Of a stretch of 64,000 bases of DNA, positions 35,830-45,526 are shown in pieces. Both the position numbers and the translations under genes were made by a program. Numbering within the stretch: position 1 is the first letter of the stretch; every line of letters begins with the position of its first letter. Origin of the DNA: Streptomyces cinnamoneus (GTDB taxonomy: Bacteria; Actinomycetota; Actinomycetes; Streptomycetales; Streptomycetaceae); the NCBI RefSeq assembly GCF_002939475.1, contig NZ_PKFQ01000001.1:1736001-1800000 (forward strand), given 5' to 3'. The notes below the pieces were generated by a model. It did not search any database. It had not been told where the DNA came from and saw nothing but the letters and a program-made list of their open reading frames with translations.

Positions 35830-38142
35830 ATGGCAGGCAAGCCGCCCACCGGCGACCCCGTACAGGACGCACCCGACGTCACCGCCCCGCAGCACGCCGC
35901 CGCCGGCCTGCCCGCCATCGCCCACACCCTGCGCATCGCCCAGCAGCAGATGGGCGTGCGCCGCACCGCCCTGACCCTCCTCAAGGTCAACCAGAAGGAC
36001 GGCTTCGACTGCCCCGGCTGTGCCTGGCCCGAACCCGACAAGCGCCACGCCGCCGAGTTCTGCGAGAACGGCGCCAAGGCCGTCGCCGAGGAAGCCACGC
36101 TGCGCCGCGTCACCCCCGCCTTCTTCGCCGCCCACCCCGTCGCCCAGCTCGCCGACCGCAGCGGCTACTGGCTCGGCCAGCAGGGCCGGCTCACCGAACC
36201 CATGTACCTGGCCGAGGGCGCCGAGCACTACGAGCCCGTCTCCTGGGAACGGGCCTTCGACATCGTCGCCGAGGAACTCACCGCCCTCACCTCCCCCGAC
36301 GAAGCCGTCTTCTACACCTCCGGGCGCACCAGCAACGAAGCCGCCTTCCTCTACCAGCTCTTCGCCCGCGAGTACGGCACCAACAACCTGCCCGACTGCT
36401 CCAACATGTGCCACGAGTCCTCGGGCTCCGCACTCACCGAGACCATCGGCATCGGCAAGGGCAGCGTCCTCCTGGAGGACCTCCACAAGGCCGACCTGAT
36501 CATCGTCGCCGGCCAGAACCCCGGCACCAACCACCCCCGCATGCTCAGCGCCCTGGAGAAGGCCAAGACCGGCGGCGCACGGATCATCACGGTCAACCCC
36601 CTGCCCGAGGCCGGCCTGGAGCGGTTCAAGAACCCCCAGAACGCCCGCGGCCTCGCCGGCGGCGGCACCGCCCTGACCGACCTCTTCCTCCAGATCCGCC
36701 TCGGCGGCGACCAGGCCCTCTTCCGCCTCCTCAACAAGCTGGTCCTCGACACCGACGGCGCCGTCGACACCGACTTCGTCCGCGAGCACACCCACGGCTT
36801 CGAGGAGTTCGCCCGCGCGGCCCGCGCCGCCGACTGGGACGAGACCCTGCGCGCCACCGGCCTGCCCCGCGAGGACATCGAGGCCGCCCTGCGCATGGTC
36901 CTCGCCTCCCGCCGCACCGTCGTGTGCTGGGCCATGGGCCTCACCCAGCACAAGCACGCCGTGCCCACCATCAAGGAAGTCGTCAACTTCCTGCTGCTGC
37001 GCGGCAACATCGGCCGGCCCGGCGCCGGCGTCTGCCCCGTCCGCGGACACAGCAACGTCCAGGGCGACCGCACCATGGGCATCTTCGAACGCCCCGCCCC
37101 CGCGTTCCTCGACGCCCTGGAGAAGGAGTTCGGCTTCGCCCCGCCCCGAGAGCACGGCCTCGACGTCGTCCGGGCCATCCGAGCCCTCCGCGACGGAGCC
37201 GCCAAGGTCTTCTTCGCCATGGGCGGCAACTTCGTCGCCGCCACCCCCGACACCGACGTCACCGAGGCCGCCATCCGCCGCGCCCGCCTCACCGTCCACG
37301 TCTCCACCAAACTCAACCGCTCACACGTGATCACCGGCGCACGGGCCCTGATCCTGCCCACCCTCGGCCGCACCGAACGCGACCGCCAGGCCTCGGGCGA
37401 CCAGTTCGTCACCGTCGAGGACTCCATGGGCATGGTCCACGCCTCCCGCGGACGCCTGGAACCCGCCGGCCCGCGACTGCTGTCCGAGCCGGCCATCGTG
37501 TGCCGCCTCGCCCGCCGCGTCCTCGGCGACGGCAGCAAGACACCGTGGGAGGCCTTCGAGCGCGACTACGCCGCCATCCGCGACCGCATCGCCCGCGTCA
37601 TCCCCGGCTTCGAGGACTTCAACACCCGCGTCGCCGAGCCCGGAGGCTTCACCCTCCCCCACGCCCCCCGCGACAGCCGCCGCTTCCCCACCACCACCGG
37701 CAAGGCCAACTTCACCGCCGCCGCCGTCGAGTACCCGCGCGTGCCCGAGGGACGCCTCCTCCTCCAGACCCTCCGCTCGCACGACCAGTACAACACCACC
37801 ATCTACGGCCTGGACGACCGCTACCGCGGCATCAAGAACGGCCGCCGCGTCGTCCTCCTCCACCCCGACGACGCCCGCGACCTCGACCTCGCCGACGGCG
37901 CCTACGCCGACCTCGTCAGCGAATGGACCGACGGCAGCGAACGCCGCGCACCCGGCTTCCGCGTCGTCCACTACCCCACGGCCCGCGGCTGCGCCGCCGC
38001 CTACTACCCCGAGACCAACGTCCTCGTCCCCCTGGACCACACCGCCGACACCAGCAACACCCCGGCCAGCAAGTCCGTCGTCATCAGGATCGAACGCCCC
38101 CACGACGCCCCGGCCCAGGACCCGTCCCCCGGCAACCGTTGA
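35830..38142 (+). CDS. FdhF/YdeP-family molybdopterin oxidoreductase
   Basis: 770-residue molybdopterin-dependent oxidoreductase related to formate dehydrogenase alpha subunits and E. coli YdeP. ATG at 35830, preceded by AGGGAGAG. An N-terminal Cys cluster (FDCPGCAWPEPDKRHAAEFC) may hold an Fe-S cluster. The cofactor domain follows with FYTSGRTSNEAAFLYQLFAR, NLPDCSNMCHESSG, AGQNPGTNHPRMLSAL and PVRGHSNVQGDRTMG. The C-terminal molybdopterin dinucleotide-binding barrel ends with RSHDQYNTTIYGLDDRYRG and TARGCAAAYYPETNVLVPLD. The substrate of this group is uncertain; YdeP is linked to acid resistance. Coding here is strongly C- and A-ending. The thioesterase gene follows 66 bp later. Confidence 0.93.
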   Translation: MAGKPPTGDPVQDAPDVTAPQHAAAGLPAIAHTLRIAQQQMGVRRTALTLLKVNQKDGFDCPGCAWPEPDKRHAAEFCENGAKAVAEEATLRRVTPAFFAAHPVAQLADRSGYWLGQQGRLTEPMYLAEGAEHYEPVSWERAFDIVAEELTALTSPDEAVFYTSGRTSNEAAFLYQLFAREYGTNNLPDCSNMCHESSGSALTETIGIGKGSVLLEDLHKADLIIVAGQNPGTNHPRMLSALEKAKTGGARIITVNPLPEAGLERFKNPQNARGLAGGGTALTDLFLQIRLGGDQALFRLLNKLVLDTDGAVDTDFVREHTHGFEEFARAARAADWDETLRATGLPREDIEAALRMVLASRRTVVCWAMGLTQHKHAVPTIKEVVNFLLLRGNIGRPGAGVCPVRGHSNVQGDRTMGIFERPAPAFLDALEKEFGFAPPREHGLDVVRAIRALRDGAAKVFFAMGGNFVAATPDTDVTEAAIRRARLTVHVSTKLNRSHVITGARALILPTLGRTERDRQASGDQFVTVEDSMGMVHASRGRLEPAGPRLLSEPAIVCRLARRVLGDGSKTPWEAFERDYAAIRDRIARVIPGFEDFNTRVAEPGGFTLPHAPRDSRRFPTTTGKANFTAAAVEYPRVPEGRLLLQTLRSHDQYNTTIYGLDDRYRGIKNGRRVVLLHPDDARDLDLADGAYADLVSEWTDGSERRAPGFRVVHYPTARGCAAAYYPETNVLVPLDHTADTSNTPASKSVVIRIERPHDAPAQDPSPGNR

Positions 38143-38208
38143 CGCCGGGCCGTCCGGCCGAAAACAATTTCACACCACAACGACCACGGGTGATCGGAGC
38201 CACGACGC

Positions 38209-38670
38209 ATGGGCGAGCGCAGCAAGACCACGTTCCCGCAGGAGATCCTCGACCAGTGGGCCGGCAGCGGGCTCGACCTCAACGCCCTCTTCTCCGCCGG
38301 ACACCTCGGCGAACGCATGAGCGTGGACGTGTCCGAGGCATCCCCCGAGCGCGTCGTGGGCACCATGCCCGTCGAGGGCAACACCCAGCCGTACGGACTC
38401 CTGCACGGCGGCGCCTCCGCCGTGCTCGCCGAAACCCTCGGCTCCGTCGGCGCCATGCTCCACGGCGGCCCCGCCCGCATCGCGGTCGGCGTGGACCTCA
38501 ACTGCACCCACCACCGCGGAGTGCGCTCCGGCCTGGTCACCGGCGTCGCCACCCCCGTCCACCGCGGACGCACCACCGCCACCTACGAGATCGTCATCAC
38601 CGACGAACACGACAAGCGCGTGTGCACCGCCCGCCTCACCTGCATCCTGCGCGACAACGAAACGATCTGA
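38209..38670 (+). CDS. PaaI-type hotdog-fold thioesterase
   Basis: 153 residues from the ATG at 38209. Hotdog fold: central helix GLLHGGASAVLAETLGSVGA with the active-site HGG, acidic residue in AETLGS, and strands VGVDLNCTHHRGVRSGLVTG and RTTATYEIVITDEHDKRVCT. This group hydrolyses small acyl-CoA or phenylacetyl-CoA-type thioesters; the exact substrate is unknown. It may share a transcript with the oxidoreductase upstream, or be separate from the liv operon that starts 255 bp on. Confidence 0.92.
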   Translation: MGERSKTTFPQEILDQWAGSGLDLNALFSAGHLGERMSVDVSEASPERVVGTMPVEGNTQPYGLLHGGASAVLAETLGSVGAMLHGGPARIAVGVDLNCTHHRGVRSGLVTGVATPVHRGRTTATYEIVITDEHDKRVCTARLTCILRDNETI

Positions 38671-38925
38671 ACCACGGTCTGCACCGGGAACGACCGCACG
38701 CGCACACCACACGGACAGGCCGGGGCGAAGGCACGACAAGCGGCATAACAAGACAGTCACATCGTGTCCCCCACCTCTGCCCCACCGAGCCGACCACCCC
38801 CTAAAGTCACGGCCCATCACGACCCCGCCGGGCGGTACACCCACCACCCCCGCACTCGGATCCCCCCGCCCTCGCCCGGCGAGCGCCACGGCACCTCAAC
38901 AGCCGCGCCAGGGAAAGGATTCACC

Positions 38926-40179
38926 GTGCCACACCGCGTGCGCCACCGCCCCTTTCTCCTCCTCACCACCACCCTCACCACCTGCGCCCTGGCCCTCTCC
39001 GCCTGCGGATCACGCGACCCTCAGAAGGCCGGCGACGCCGCCGGCGACGCCGCCGGCAAAACCGTCGTCGCCATCGGCGTCGACGCCCCCCTCACCGGAT
39101 CCGTCTCCGCCATCGGCCAGGGCATCAAGAACTCCGTCGACCTCGCCGTCCGCACCGCCAACAAATACGGCGAAGTCAAAGGCATCACCTTCAAGACCGT
39201 CGCCCTCGACGACCAGGCCGTACCCGGCACCGGCCAGCAGAACGCCGCCAAACTCGCCGCCGACAAAACCGTCCTCGGCGTCGTCGGCCCCTACAACTCC
39301 GGCGTCGCCCAGTCCATGCAGGGCATCTTCGCCAAATCCCACCTCACCCAGGTCTCCCCCGCCAACACCAACCCGGCACTCAGCCTCGGCGACGCCTGGG
39401 CCAAAGGCGACAAGAAACGCCCCTTCCCCACCTACTTCCGCACCGCCACCACCGACCTCGTCCAAGGACGCTTCGCCGCCCAGTACTACTACAACGAATC
39501 CAAGAAACGACGCGTCTTCGTCGTCGACGACAAACAGACCTACGGCATGGGCCTCGCAGCCATCTTCGCCCAGGAATTCAAACACCTCGGCGGCCAGGTC
39601 GTCGGCACCGACCACCTCACCGTCAAAGAAACCGATTTCTCCGGCATCGCCAACAAAGTCAAATCCTCCGGCGCCGACTCCGTCTACTTCGGCGGCCAGT
39701 ACCCCGAAGGCGGCCTCCTGTCCGACCAGGTCAAAAAAACCGGCGCCCACATCCCCCTCATGGGGGGCGACGGCATGTACGACCCTGCCTTCATCACCGC
39801 GTCCGGCGAAAGCAACGACGGCGACCTCGTCACCTCCGTCGGCTACCCCGTCGAAGAACTGCACTCCGCCAGGACATTCATCAAGAACTACAAAAAAACC
39901 GGCTACAAGGACCCCTACGCCTCACACGGCGGCTACTCCTACGACGCCGCCTGGGCCATCATCCAAGCCATCAAGAAAACCGTTCAGGACAACGACGGAA
40001 AACTCCCCGAAAACCCCCGCCCCAAAATCGTCGAAGCCATGAGCGACGTCTACTTCGGCGGGGTCACCGGCAAAGTTTCCTTCGACGAATACGGCGACAC
40101 CACCAACAAACAGATGACCGTCTACCAAGTCGCCGGGAAAATCTGGAAACCCATCAAGAGCACCACCTTCGAAGGCTGA
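38926..40179 (+). CDS. livJ: branched-chain amino acid ABC transporter substrate-binding lipoprotein
   Basis: 417 residues from the GTG at 38926, with GGGAAAGG 7 bp upstream; earlier in-frame codons lack a site. A signal peptide ends in a lipobox (LALSACGS), so the mature protein is anchored outside the membrane. The periplasmic-binding-protein type I fold follows: VVAIGVDAPLTGSVSAIGQG, VVGPYNSGVAQSMQGIFAK, FFRT-like TYFRTATTDLVQGRFAAQYY and IPLMGGDGMYDPAFI. It delivers leucine, isoleucine or valine (or related amino acids) to LivHM. Lysine is coded mostly by AAA and Glu by GAA, unusual for this genome and shared along the operon. A 255-bp leader region precedes it; I see no certain promoter there. 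Confidence 0.95.
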   Translation: MPHRVRHRPFLLLTTTLTTCALALSACGSRDPQKAGDAAGDAAGKTVVAIGVDAPLTGSVSAIGQGIKNSVDLAVRTANKYGEVKGITFKTVALDDQAVPGTGQQNAAKLAADKTVLGVVGPYNSGVAQSMQGIFAKSHLTQVSPANTNPALSLGDAWAKGDKKRPFPTYFRTATTDLVQGRFAAQYYYNESKKRRVFVVDDKQTYGMGLAAIFAQEFKHLGGQVVGTDHLTVKETDFSGIANKVKSSGADSVYFGGQYPEGGLLSDQVKKTGAHIPLMGGDGMYDPAFITASGESNDGDLVTSVGYPVEELHSARTFIKNYKKTGYKDPYASHGGYSYDAAWAIIQAIKKTVQDNDGKLPENPRPKIVEAMSDVYFGGVTGKVSFDEYGDTTNKQMTVYQVAGKIWKPIKSTTFEG

Positions 40180-40259
40180 CACCCCGCACACACGCACACC
40201 GCACGCGCGCCCGGCCCCACGCCGCGCCGCAACCCATCACACCCTCAACGGGGAGGCCC

Positions 40260-41192
40260 GTGGTGCACGAACTGCCCCAAGTGCTGGTCAGCGGAATAGC
40301 CCTCGGTGCCCTCTACGGCCTCATCGCCATCGGGTACACCATGGTGTACGGCATCGTCCAACTCATCAACTTCGCCCACGGCGAGATCGTCATGATCGGC
40401 GCCTTCGGCGCCCTCACCATCCACCTCTGGCTGCCCGACACCATCCCCCTCGCCGCCACCCTCCCCCTCATGCTCCTCGGCGGAGTCATAGCCTCCGTCA
40501 CCGTCGCCGGCGCCGCCGAACGCTTCGCCTACCGCCCCCTGCGCAACGCCCCCCGCCTCGCCCCCCTCATCACCACCATCGGCCTGTCCATCGCACTCCA
40601 GCAAATCGTCTGGGCCTTCTACCCCGACGCCAAGAAGTCCCGCAGCTTCCCCCAGTTCGGCGACGCCTTCCAGCTCGCCGGCAACCTCCGCCTCCAACGC
40701 GACGACCTCTTCGTCCTCATCGCCGCCCCCCTGTGCATGCTCGCCCTCGGCATCTTCGTCGCCAAGAGCCGCACCGGCCGCGCCATGCAGGCCACCGCAC
40801 AGGACCCCGACACCGCCCGCCTCATGGGCATCAACACCGACCGCATCATCGTCCTGGCCTTCGCCATCGGCGGCGCCTTCGCCGCCGTCGCCGCCGTGGC
40901 CCAGGGACTGCGCGCCGGTCAGATCAACTTCGAAATGGGCTTCGTCCTCGGCCTCAAGGCCTTCACCGCCGCCGTCCTCGGCGGCATCGGCAACATCTAC
41001 GGCGCCATGCTCGGCGGAGTCCTCCTCGGCATCGGCGAAATCGCCTCCGTCACCTACATCCAGCACATCCCCGGCATGCACCAACTCGGCGGCGGAGGCT
41101 GGAAGGACGTATGGGCCTTCGCCATGCTCATCGCCGTCCTCCTCGTCCGCCCCCAGGGACTGCTCGGCGAACGCGTCGCGGATCGGGCGTGA
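40260..41192 (+). CDS. livH: branched-chain amino acid ABC transporter permease LivH
   Basis: 310-residue inner-membrane permease. Two adjacent GTG codons (40260 and 40263) follow GGGGAGG; either could start. About eight hydrophobic helices; the signature LYGLIAIGYTMVYGIVQLIN followed by FAHGEIVMIGAFG, and AERFAYRPLRNAPRLAPLIT. The EAA-like loop RAMQATAQDPDTARLMGIN contacts the ATPases. It sits 80 bp after livJ and 5 bp before livM. Confidence 0.96.
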   Translation: MVHELPQVLVSGIALGALYGLIAIGYTMVYGIVQLINFAHGEIVMIGAFGALTIHLWLPDTIPLAATLPLMLLGGVIASVTVAGAAERFAYRPLRNAPRLAPLITTIGLSIALQQIVWAFYPDAKKSRSFPQFGDAFQLAGNLRLQRDDLFVLIAAPLCMLALGIFVAKSRTGRAMQATAQDPDTARLMGINTDRIIVLAFAIGGAFAAVAAVAQGLRAGQINFEMGFVLGLKAFTAAVLGGIGNIYGAMLGGVLLGIGEIASVTYIQHIPGMHQLGGGGWKDVWAFAMLIAVLLVRPQGLLGERVADRA

Positions 41193-41197
41193 GAGAC

Positions 41198-42975
41198 ATG
41201 ACCACACACCCCGCCACCCTCTCCCCCACCACCGCCACCGCCCTCACCACCTGCGGCGCCGCCCTCACCGCCTTCTCCACCTACCTCCCCTGGACCTGGA
41301 CCACCGCCTTCCCCGGCAACCTCACCATCACCGGCTACCCCGGCGGCCTCCAACTCTTCACCCTCATCGGCGCCGCCCTCACCCTCATCCAACTCCTCGC
41401 CGGACACGGCATCCCCGGCCTCCGCTGGCTCAACCCCGCCCGCACCCACACCCCCGCCCTCCTCCTCGCCACCGGCACCCTCGCCACCACCTGGTACACC
41501 CTCATCGCCATCGCCGTACAACTCGGCGGACTCGTCAACCTCGAACCCGGCGGCGCCGTAGCCGCCATCGCCCCCCTCATCACCCTCACCGGCACCCTCG
41601 CCCTCGCCCACCACCACGCCACCGAGGACCACACCCACCAGGACCGGACCACCACCGCCACCGCCGCCCTGCTCCGCACCGCACGCACCCTGCTCAACGG
41701 ACCCGGCAGCCACACACCGCCCCCACCCCGGCCGCTGCCCGCCCCCGCCGGCATCGCCATCATCGCGGCGGTCTTCGCACTCGCCCTCTACGTCCTCACC
41801 TACGGCATCGGCACCGCATACGGCGAACTCTTCACCGGCTTCCTCCTCCTCGCCGCCTTCACCACGGCGGCACTCTTCAAAGCCGGACTCATCACACGCC
41901 TACGACACCTCACCCACCAGCACCGCCACGTCACCATCACCGCGGCCTTCCTCACCGCCGCCCTCTTCCCCCTCACCCAGGACACCGACGAATACACCCT
42001 CATCATCGTCAACATCCTGATCTTCGCCACGGTCGCCCTCGGCCTCAACGTCGTCGTCGGCCTCGCCGGCCTCCTCGACCTCGGCTACGTCGCCTTCCTC
42101 GGCGTCGGCGCCTACACCGCAGCCCTCGTCTCCGGCTCCACCGCCTCCACCCTCCACGTCCACTTCCCCTTCTGGGCCGCCGCCCTCACCGGCGCCGCCG
42201 CCTCCCTCATCTTCGGCATCGTCATCGGCGCACCCACCCTCCGCCTGCGCGGCGACTACCTCGCCATCGTCACCCTCGGCTTCGGAGAGATCTTCCGCAT
42301 CGCCGTCGGCAACCTCAACGGCGAATCAGGCCCCTCACTCACCAACGGCCCCAACGGGATCCCCAACATCCCCGACCTCGCCCTCGGCAGCTACCACTTC
42401 GGCGACACCCACTCCCTCGCCGGCATCACCCTCACCCCCTTCGCCAACTACTACTTCCTGATGCTCCTCATCACCGTCATCGTCGTCCTCGTCTTCAGCC
42501 GCGCCGGAAACTCCCGCATCGGCCGCGCCTGGATCGCCATCCGCGAGGACGAGACCGCCGCGACCGCCATGGGCATCAACAGCTTCCGCCTCAAACTCCT
42601 CGCCTTCGCGCTCGGCGCCACCCTCGCCGGCCTCGCCGGCACCGTCCAAGCCCACGTCGCCCAAACCGTCGTCCCCGAGCAGTACGTCTTCGCCGGCCCC
42701 GTACCACCCAACTCCGCATTCCTCCTCGCCGCCGTCATCCTCGGCGGCATGGGCACCATCAGCGGCCCCCTTCTCGGCGCCGCCCTGCTCTACCTCATCC
42801 CCGCCAAACTCCAATTCCTCCAGGACTACCAACTCCTCGCCTTCGGCATCGCCCTCATCCTCCTCATGCGCTTCCGCCCCGAAGGCCTCATCCCCAGCCG
42901 CCGACAACAGCTCGAATTCCACGACACCACCGACAACCGCCCCGACGACGGCGTCCAGCTCACCAAGGCGGAGGC

Positions 42976-42979
<4 letters not shown>
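41198..42979 (+). CDS. livM: branched-chain amino acid ABC transporter permease LivM with long N-terminal extension
   Basis: 593 residues from the ATG at 41198, with GAGAG just upstream. The C-terminal 330 residues are a typical LivM permease (VALGLNVVVGLAGLLDLGYV, RLRGDYLAIVTLGFGEIFRI, IGRAWIAIREDETAATAMGI, LGGMGTISGPLLGAALLYLI). Preceding them is about 180 residues carrying four or more extra hydrophobic helices (for example SPTTATALTTCGAALTAFST and FTLIGAALTLIQLLAG) joined by a His-rich loop (LAHHHATEDHTHQDRTT). Such extensions are known from Streptomyces LivM proteins but their role is unclear. The stop overlaps livG by 4 bp (ATGA). Confidence 0.95.
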
Positions 42980-43802
<823 letters not shown>

Positions 43803-43806
<4 letters not shown>

Positions 43807-44519
43807 CCGCCCTCCTCGAAATCGACAACCTCCACGTCGCCTACGGAAAAATCAAAGCCGTCAAAGGCATCTCCCTCACCGTCCACACCGGCCAAATCGT
43901 CACCCTCGTCGGCACCAACGGCGCCGGAAAAACCACTACCCTCCGCACCATCTCCGGTCTCCTCACCCCTCACTCCGGCACCATCCACTTCGACGGCCAA
44001 CCCCTCACCCACACCCCCGCCCACCGCATCGTCGCCCGCGGCCTCGCCCACTCCCCCGAAGGCCGCCACATCTTCCCCCGCCTCACCATCGCCGAAAACC
44101 TCCACCTCGGAGCGTTCCTCAGAAAAGACACCGACGGCATCACCCACGACATCCACCGCGTCTACGAACTCTTCCCCGTCCTCGGCGAACGCTCCACCCA
44201 AAAAGCCGGCACCCTCTCCGGCGGGGAGCAACAAATGCTCGCCATGGGCCGCGCCCTCATGTCCCGGCCCAAACTCCTCATGCTCGACGAACCCTCCATG
44301 GGCCTCTCACCGATCATGATGCAGAAAATCACAGCCACCATCACCGAACTCAAAGCCACCGGCACCACCATCCTGCTCGTCGAACAGAACGCCCGAGCCG
44401 CACTCGCCCTCGCCGACCACGGCCACGTCATGGAAACCGGCCGCATCGTCCTCTCCGGAACAGGCACAGACCTCCTCCACGACGAATCCGTACGCAAGGC
44501 CTACCTCGGCGAAGACTGA
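43803..44519 (+). CDS. livF: branched-chain amino acid ABC transporter ATPase LivF
   Basis: 238-residue ATP-binding subunit, ATG at 43803 in an ATGA overlap with livG. Walker A LVGTNGAGKTTTLRTI, SPEGRHIFPRLTIAENL, the signature LSGGEQQMLAMGRAL, Walker B LLMLDEPSMGLSPIM and H-loop LLVEQNARAAL distinguish LivF from LivG. Last gene of the livJHMGF operon, followed by a hairpin terminator. Confidence 0.97.
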
Positions 44520-44546
44520 CACCCGACAACCCCCGGCAACGCAAAA

Positions 44547-44572
44547 GGCCCGAGTCCCCACGGACCCGGGCC
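44547..44572 (+). terminator. liv operon terminator
   Basis: GGCCCGaGTCC and GGACcCGGGCC form an 11-position stem with one mismatch and a 4-base loop CCAC. It is placed between convergent livF (stop 44519) and the response regulator (stop 44593), so it may work in both directions. Confidence 0.78.
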
Positions 44573-44592
44573 CCACCACAACGACGAGCGGA

Positions 44593-45243
44593 CTACTGCC
44601 CCTTCGCCTGCTTCTTCTCCTGCGCGTCCTCGATGACCGCCTCCGCCACCTGCTGCATCGACATCCGCCGGTCCATCGACGTCTTCTGAATCCACCGGAA
44701 CGCCGCCGGCTCCGTCAGCCCGTACTGCGTCTGCAGCACGCTCTTCGCCCGGTCCACCAGCTTCCGCGTCTCCAGCCGCTGCGAGAGGTCCGCGACCTCC
44801 TGCTCCAGTGCCCTCAGCTCCGTGAACCGCGACACCGCCATCTCGATCGCCGGCACGACGTCGCTCTTGCTGAACGGCTTCACCAGATACGCCATGGCCC
44901 CGGCGTCCCGGGCCCGCTCCACAAGATCACGCTGCGAGAACGCGGTCAGCATCAAAACCGGGGCGATCGACTCCCCCGCGATCCGCTCGGCCGCGGAGAT
45001 CCCGTCGAGCACCGGCATCTTCACATCGAGGATCACCAGATCCGGCCGGTGCTCGCGCGCGAGCGCGACGGCCGTCTCGCCGTCGCCCGCCTCGCCCACG
45101 ACGGAGTAGCCCTCTTCTTCGAGCATCTCTTTGAGGTCGAGGCGGATGAGGGCCTCGTCCTCGGCGATCACGACGCGGGTGATGTGCGGAGGGGTGTGCT
45201 GCGGCTCGTCGTCGACGGGCGGCTGGGGCTCGGCGGCGGTCAC
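44593..45243 (-). CDS. pdtaR: ANTAR-domain response regulator (PdtaR-like)
   Basis: 216-residue response regulator that binds RNA rather than DNA. GTG at 45243 with AAGGAG 4 bp upstream. The receiver domain (about 22-140) has VVIAEDEALIRLDLKEML acidic pocket, LVILDVKMPVLDG phospho-acceptor Asp, MLTAFSQRDLV switch Thr and AYLVKPFSKSDV Lys. A coiled linker leads to a C-terminal ANTAR domain (RKLVDRAKSVLQTQYGLTEP, then AFRWIQKTSMDRRMSMQQVA). ANTAR proteins act by antitermination at paired hairpins in target mRNAs. The cognate histidine kinase is not adjacent. Divergent from the tRNA gene across 99 bp. Confidence 0.93.
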   Translation of the reverse strand: MTAAEPQPPVDDEPQHTPPHITRVVIAEDEALIRLDLKEMLEEEGYSVVGEAGDGETAVALAREHRPDLVILDVKMPVLDGISAAERIAGESIAPVLMLTAFSQRDLVERARDAGAMAYLVKPFSKSDVVPAIEMAVSRFTELRALEQEVADLSQRLETRKLVDRAKSVLQTQYGLTEPAAFRWIQKTSMDRRMSMQQVAEAVIEDAQEKKQAKGQ

Positions 45244-45307
45244 GGGTCTCCTTGGTAGGGCAGGGGTACTGCCCCACGAGCCTACCTAGGTCCTGTATGT
45301 TTGATGC

Positions 45308-45332
45308 ACGAAGGTCACTCGTGGACCTTCGT
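45308..45332 (+). repeat. 9-bp inverted repeat just upstream of the tRNA
   Basis: ACGAAGGTC (45308-45316) and GACCTTCGT (45324-45332) form perfect arms around a 7-base loop, ending 10 bp before the tRNA 5' end. The right arm recurs downstream of the tRNA. Confidence 0.85.
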
Positions 45333-45342
45333 TTCGCAGGAG

Positions 45343-45416
45343 GCCCCGGTACTCCAACGGTTAGAGAGACGGTGCTCAAACCACCGACAGTGTGGGTTCG
45401 AATCCCACTCGGGGCA
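45343..45416 (+). tRNA. tRNA with CAA anticodon (nominally Leu) but short variable arm
   Basis: A 74-nt cloverleaf. The 7-bp acceptor stem GCCCCGG (45343-45349) pairs with TCGGGGC (45409-45415) with one G-T pair, and the discriminator is A at 45416. The anticodon stem CGGTG/CACCG (45370-45374, 45382-45386) holds loop CTCAAAC, anticodon CAA (45377-45379). The T-arm is GTGGG-TTCGAAT-CCCAC. CCA is not encoded. Between anticodon and T stems are only five bases (ACAGT), so this is a type I tRNA, whereas genuine leucine tRNAs have a long variable arm. The D-arm pairs only three bases well (CTC/GAG). It may be a charged-as-something-else or specialised tRNA. Not a pseudogene by the stems alone. Confidence 0.8.
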
Positions 45417-45419
45417 CTT

Positions 45420-45436
45420 GACCTTCGAATCGAAGG
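45420..45436 (+). repeat. downstream copy of the tRNA-flanking motif
   Basis: GACCTTCGAATCG (45420-45432) matches GACCTTCGTTTCG (45324-45336) at 11 of 13 positions, so a near-direct repeat brackets the tRNA. The copy is itself part of a small palindrome CCTTCG-AAT-CGAAGG (45422-45436), which could also act as the tRNA terminator. Confidence 0.75.
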
Positions 45437-45526
45437 CTCGCCAGCCTGCTGGTGATCTTCACTCGCTACGGTGAACATTTCTTCGAGCCGGCTCGCTGCC
45501 ACACACGTTCAGGCACGCCCGCAGCT

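Noticed and set aside
35815..37538. Long leftward open frames opposite the FdhF/YdeP gene
   Set aside because: Gly/Val/Glu-rich antisense translation typical of C-rich coding; no motif and no start signal.
38161..38175. AACAATTTCACAC, identical to part of the E. coli lac operator region
   Set aside because: Only 13 bases, no vector sequence around it and no LacI site symmetry; chance match or coincidence rather than cloning-vector contamination.
45327..45436. tRNA as integration site of an ICE or prophage
   Set aside because: The downstream repeat copies tRNA-flanking sequence, not the tRNA 3' end, and no integrase lies nearby; a homing-type module fits better.
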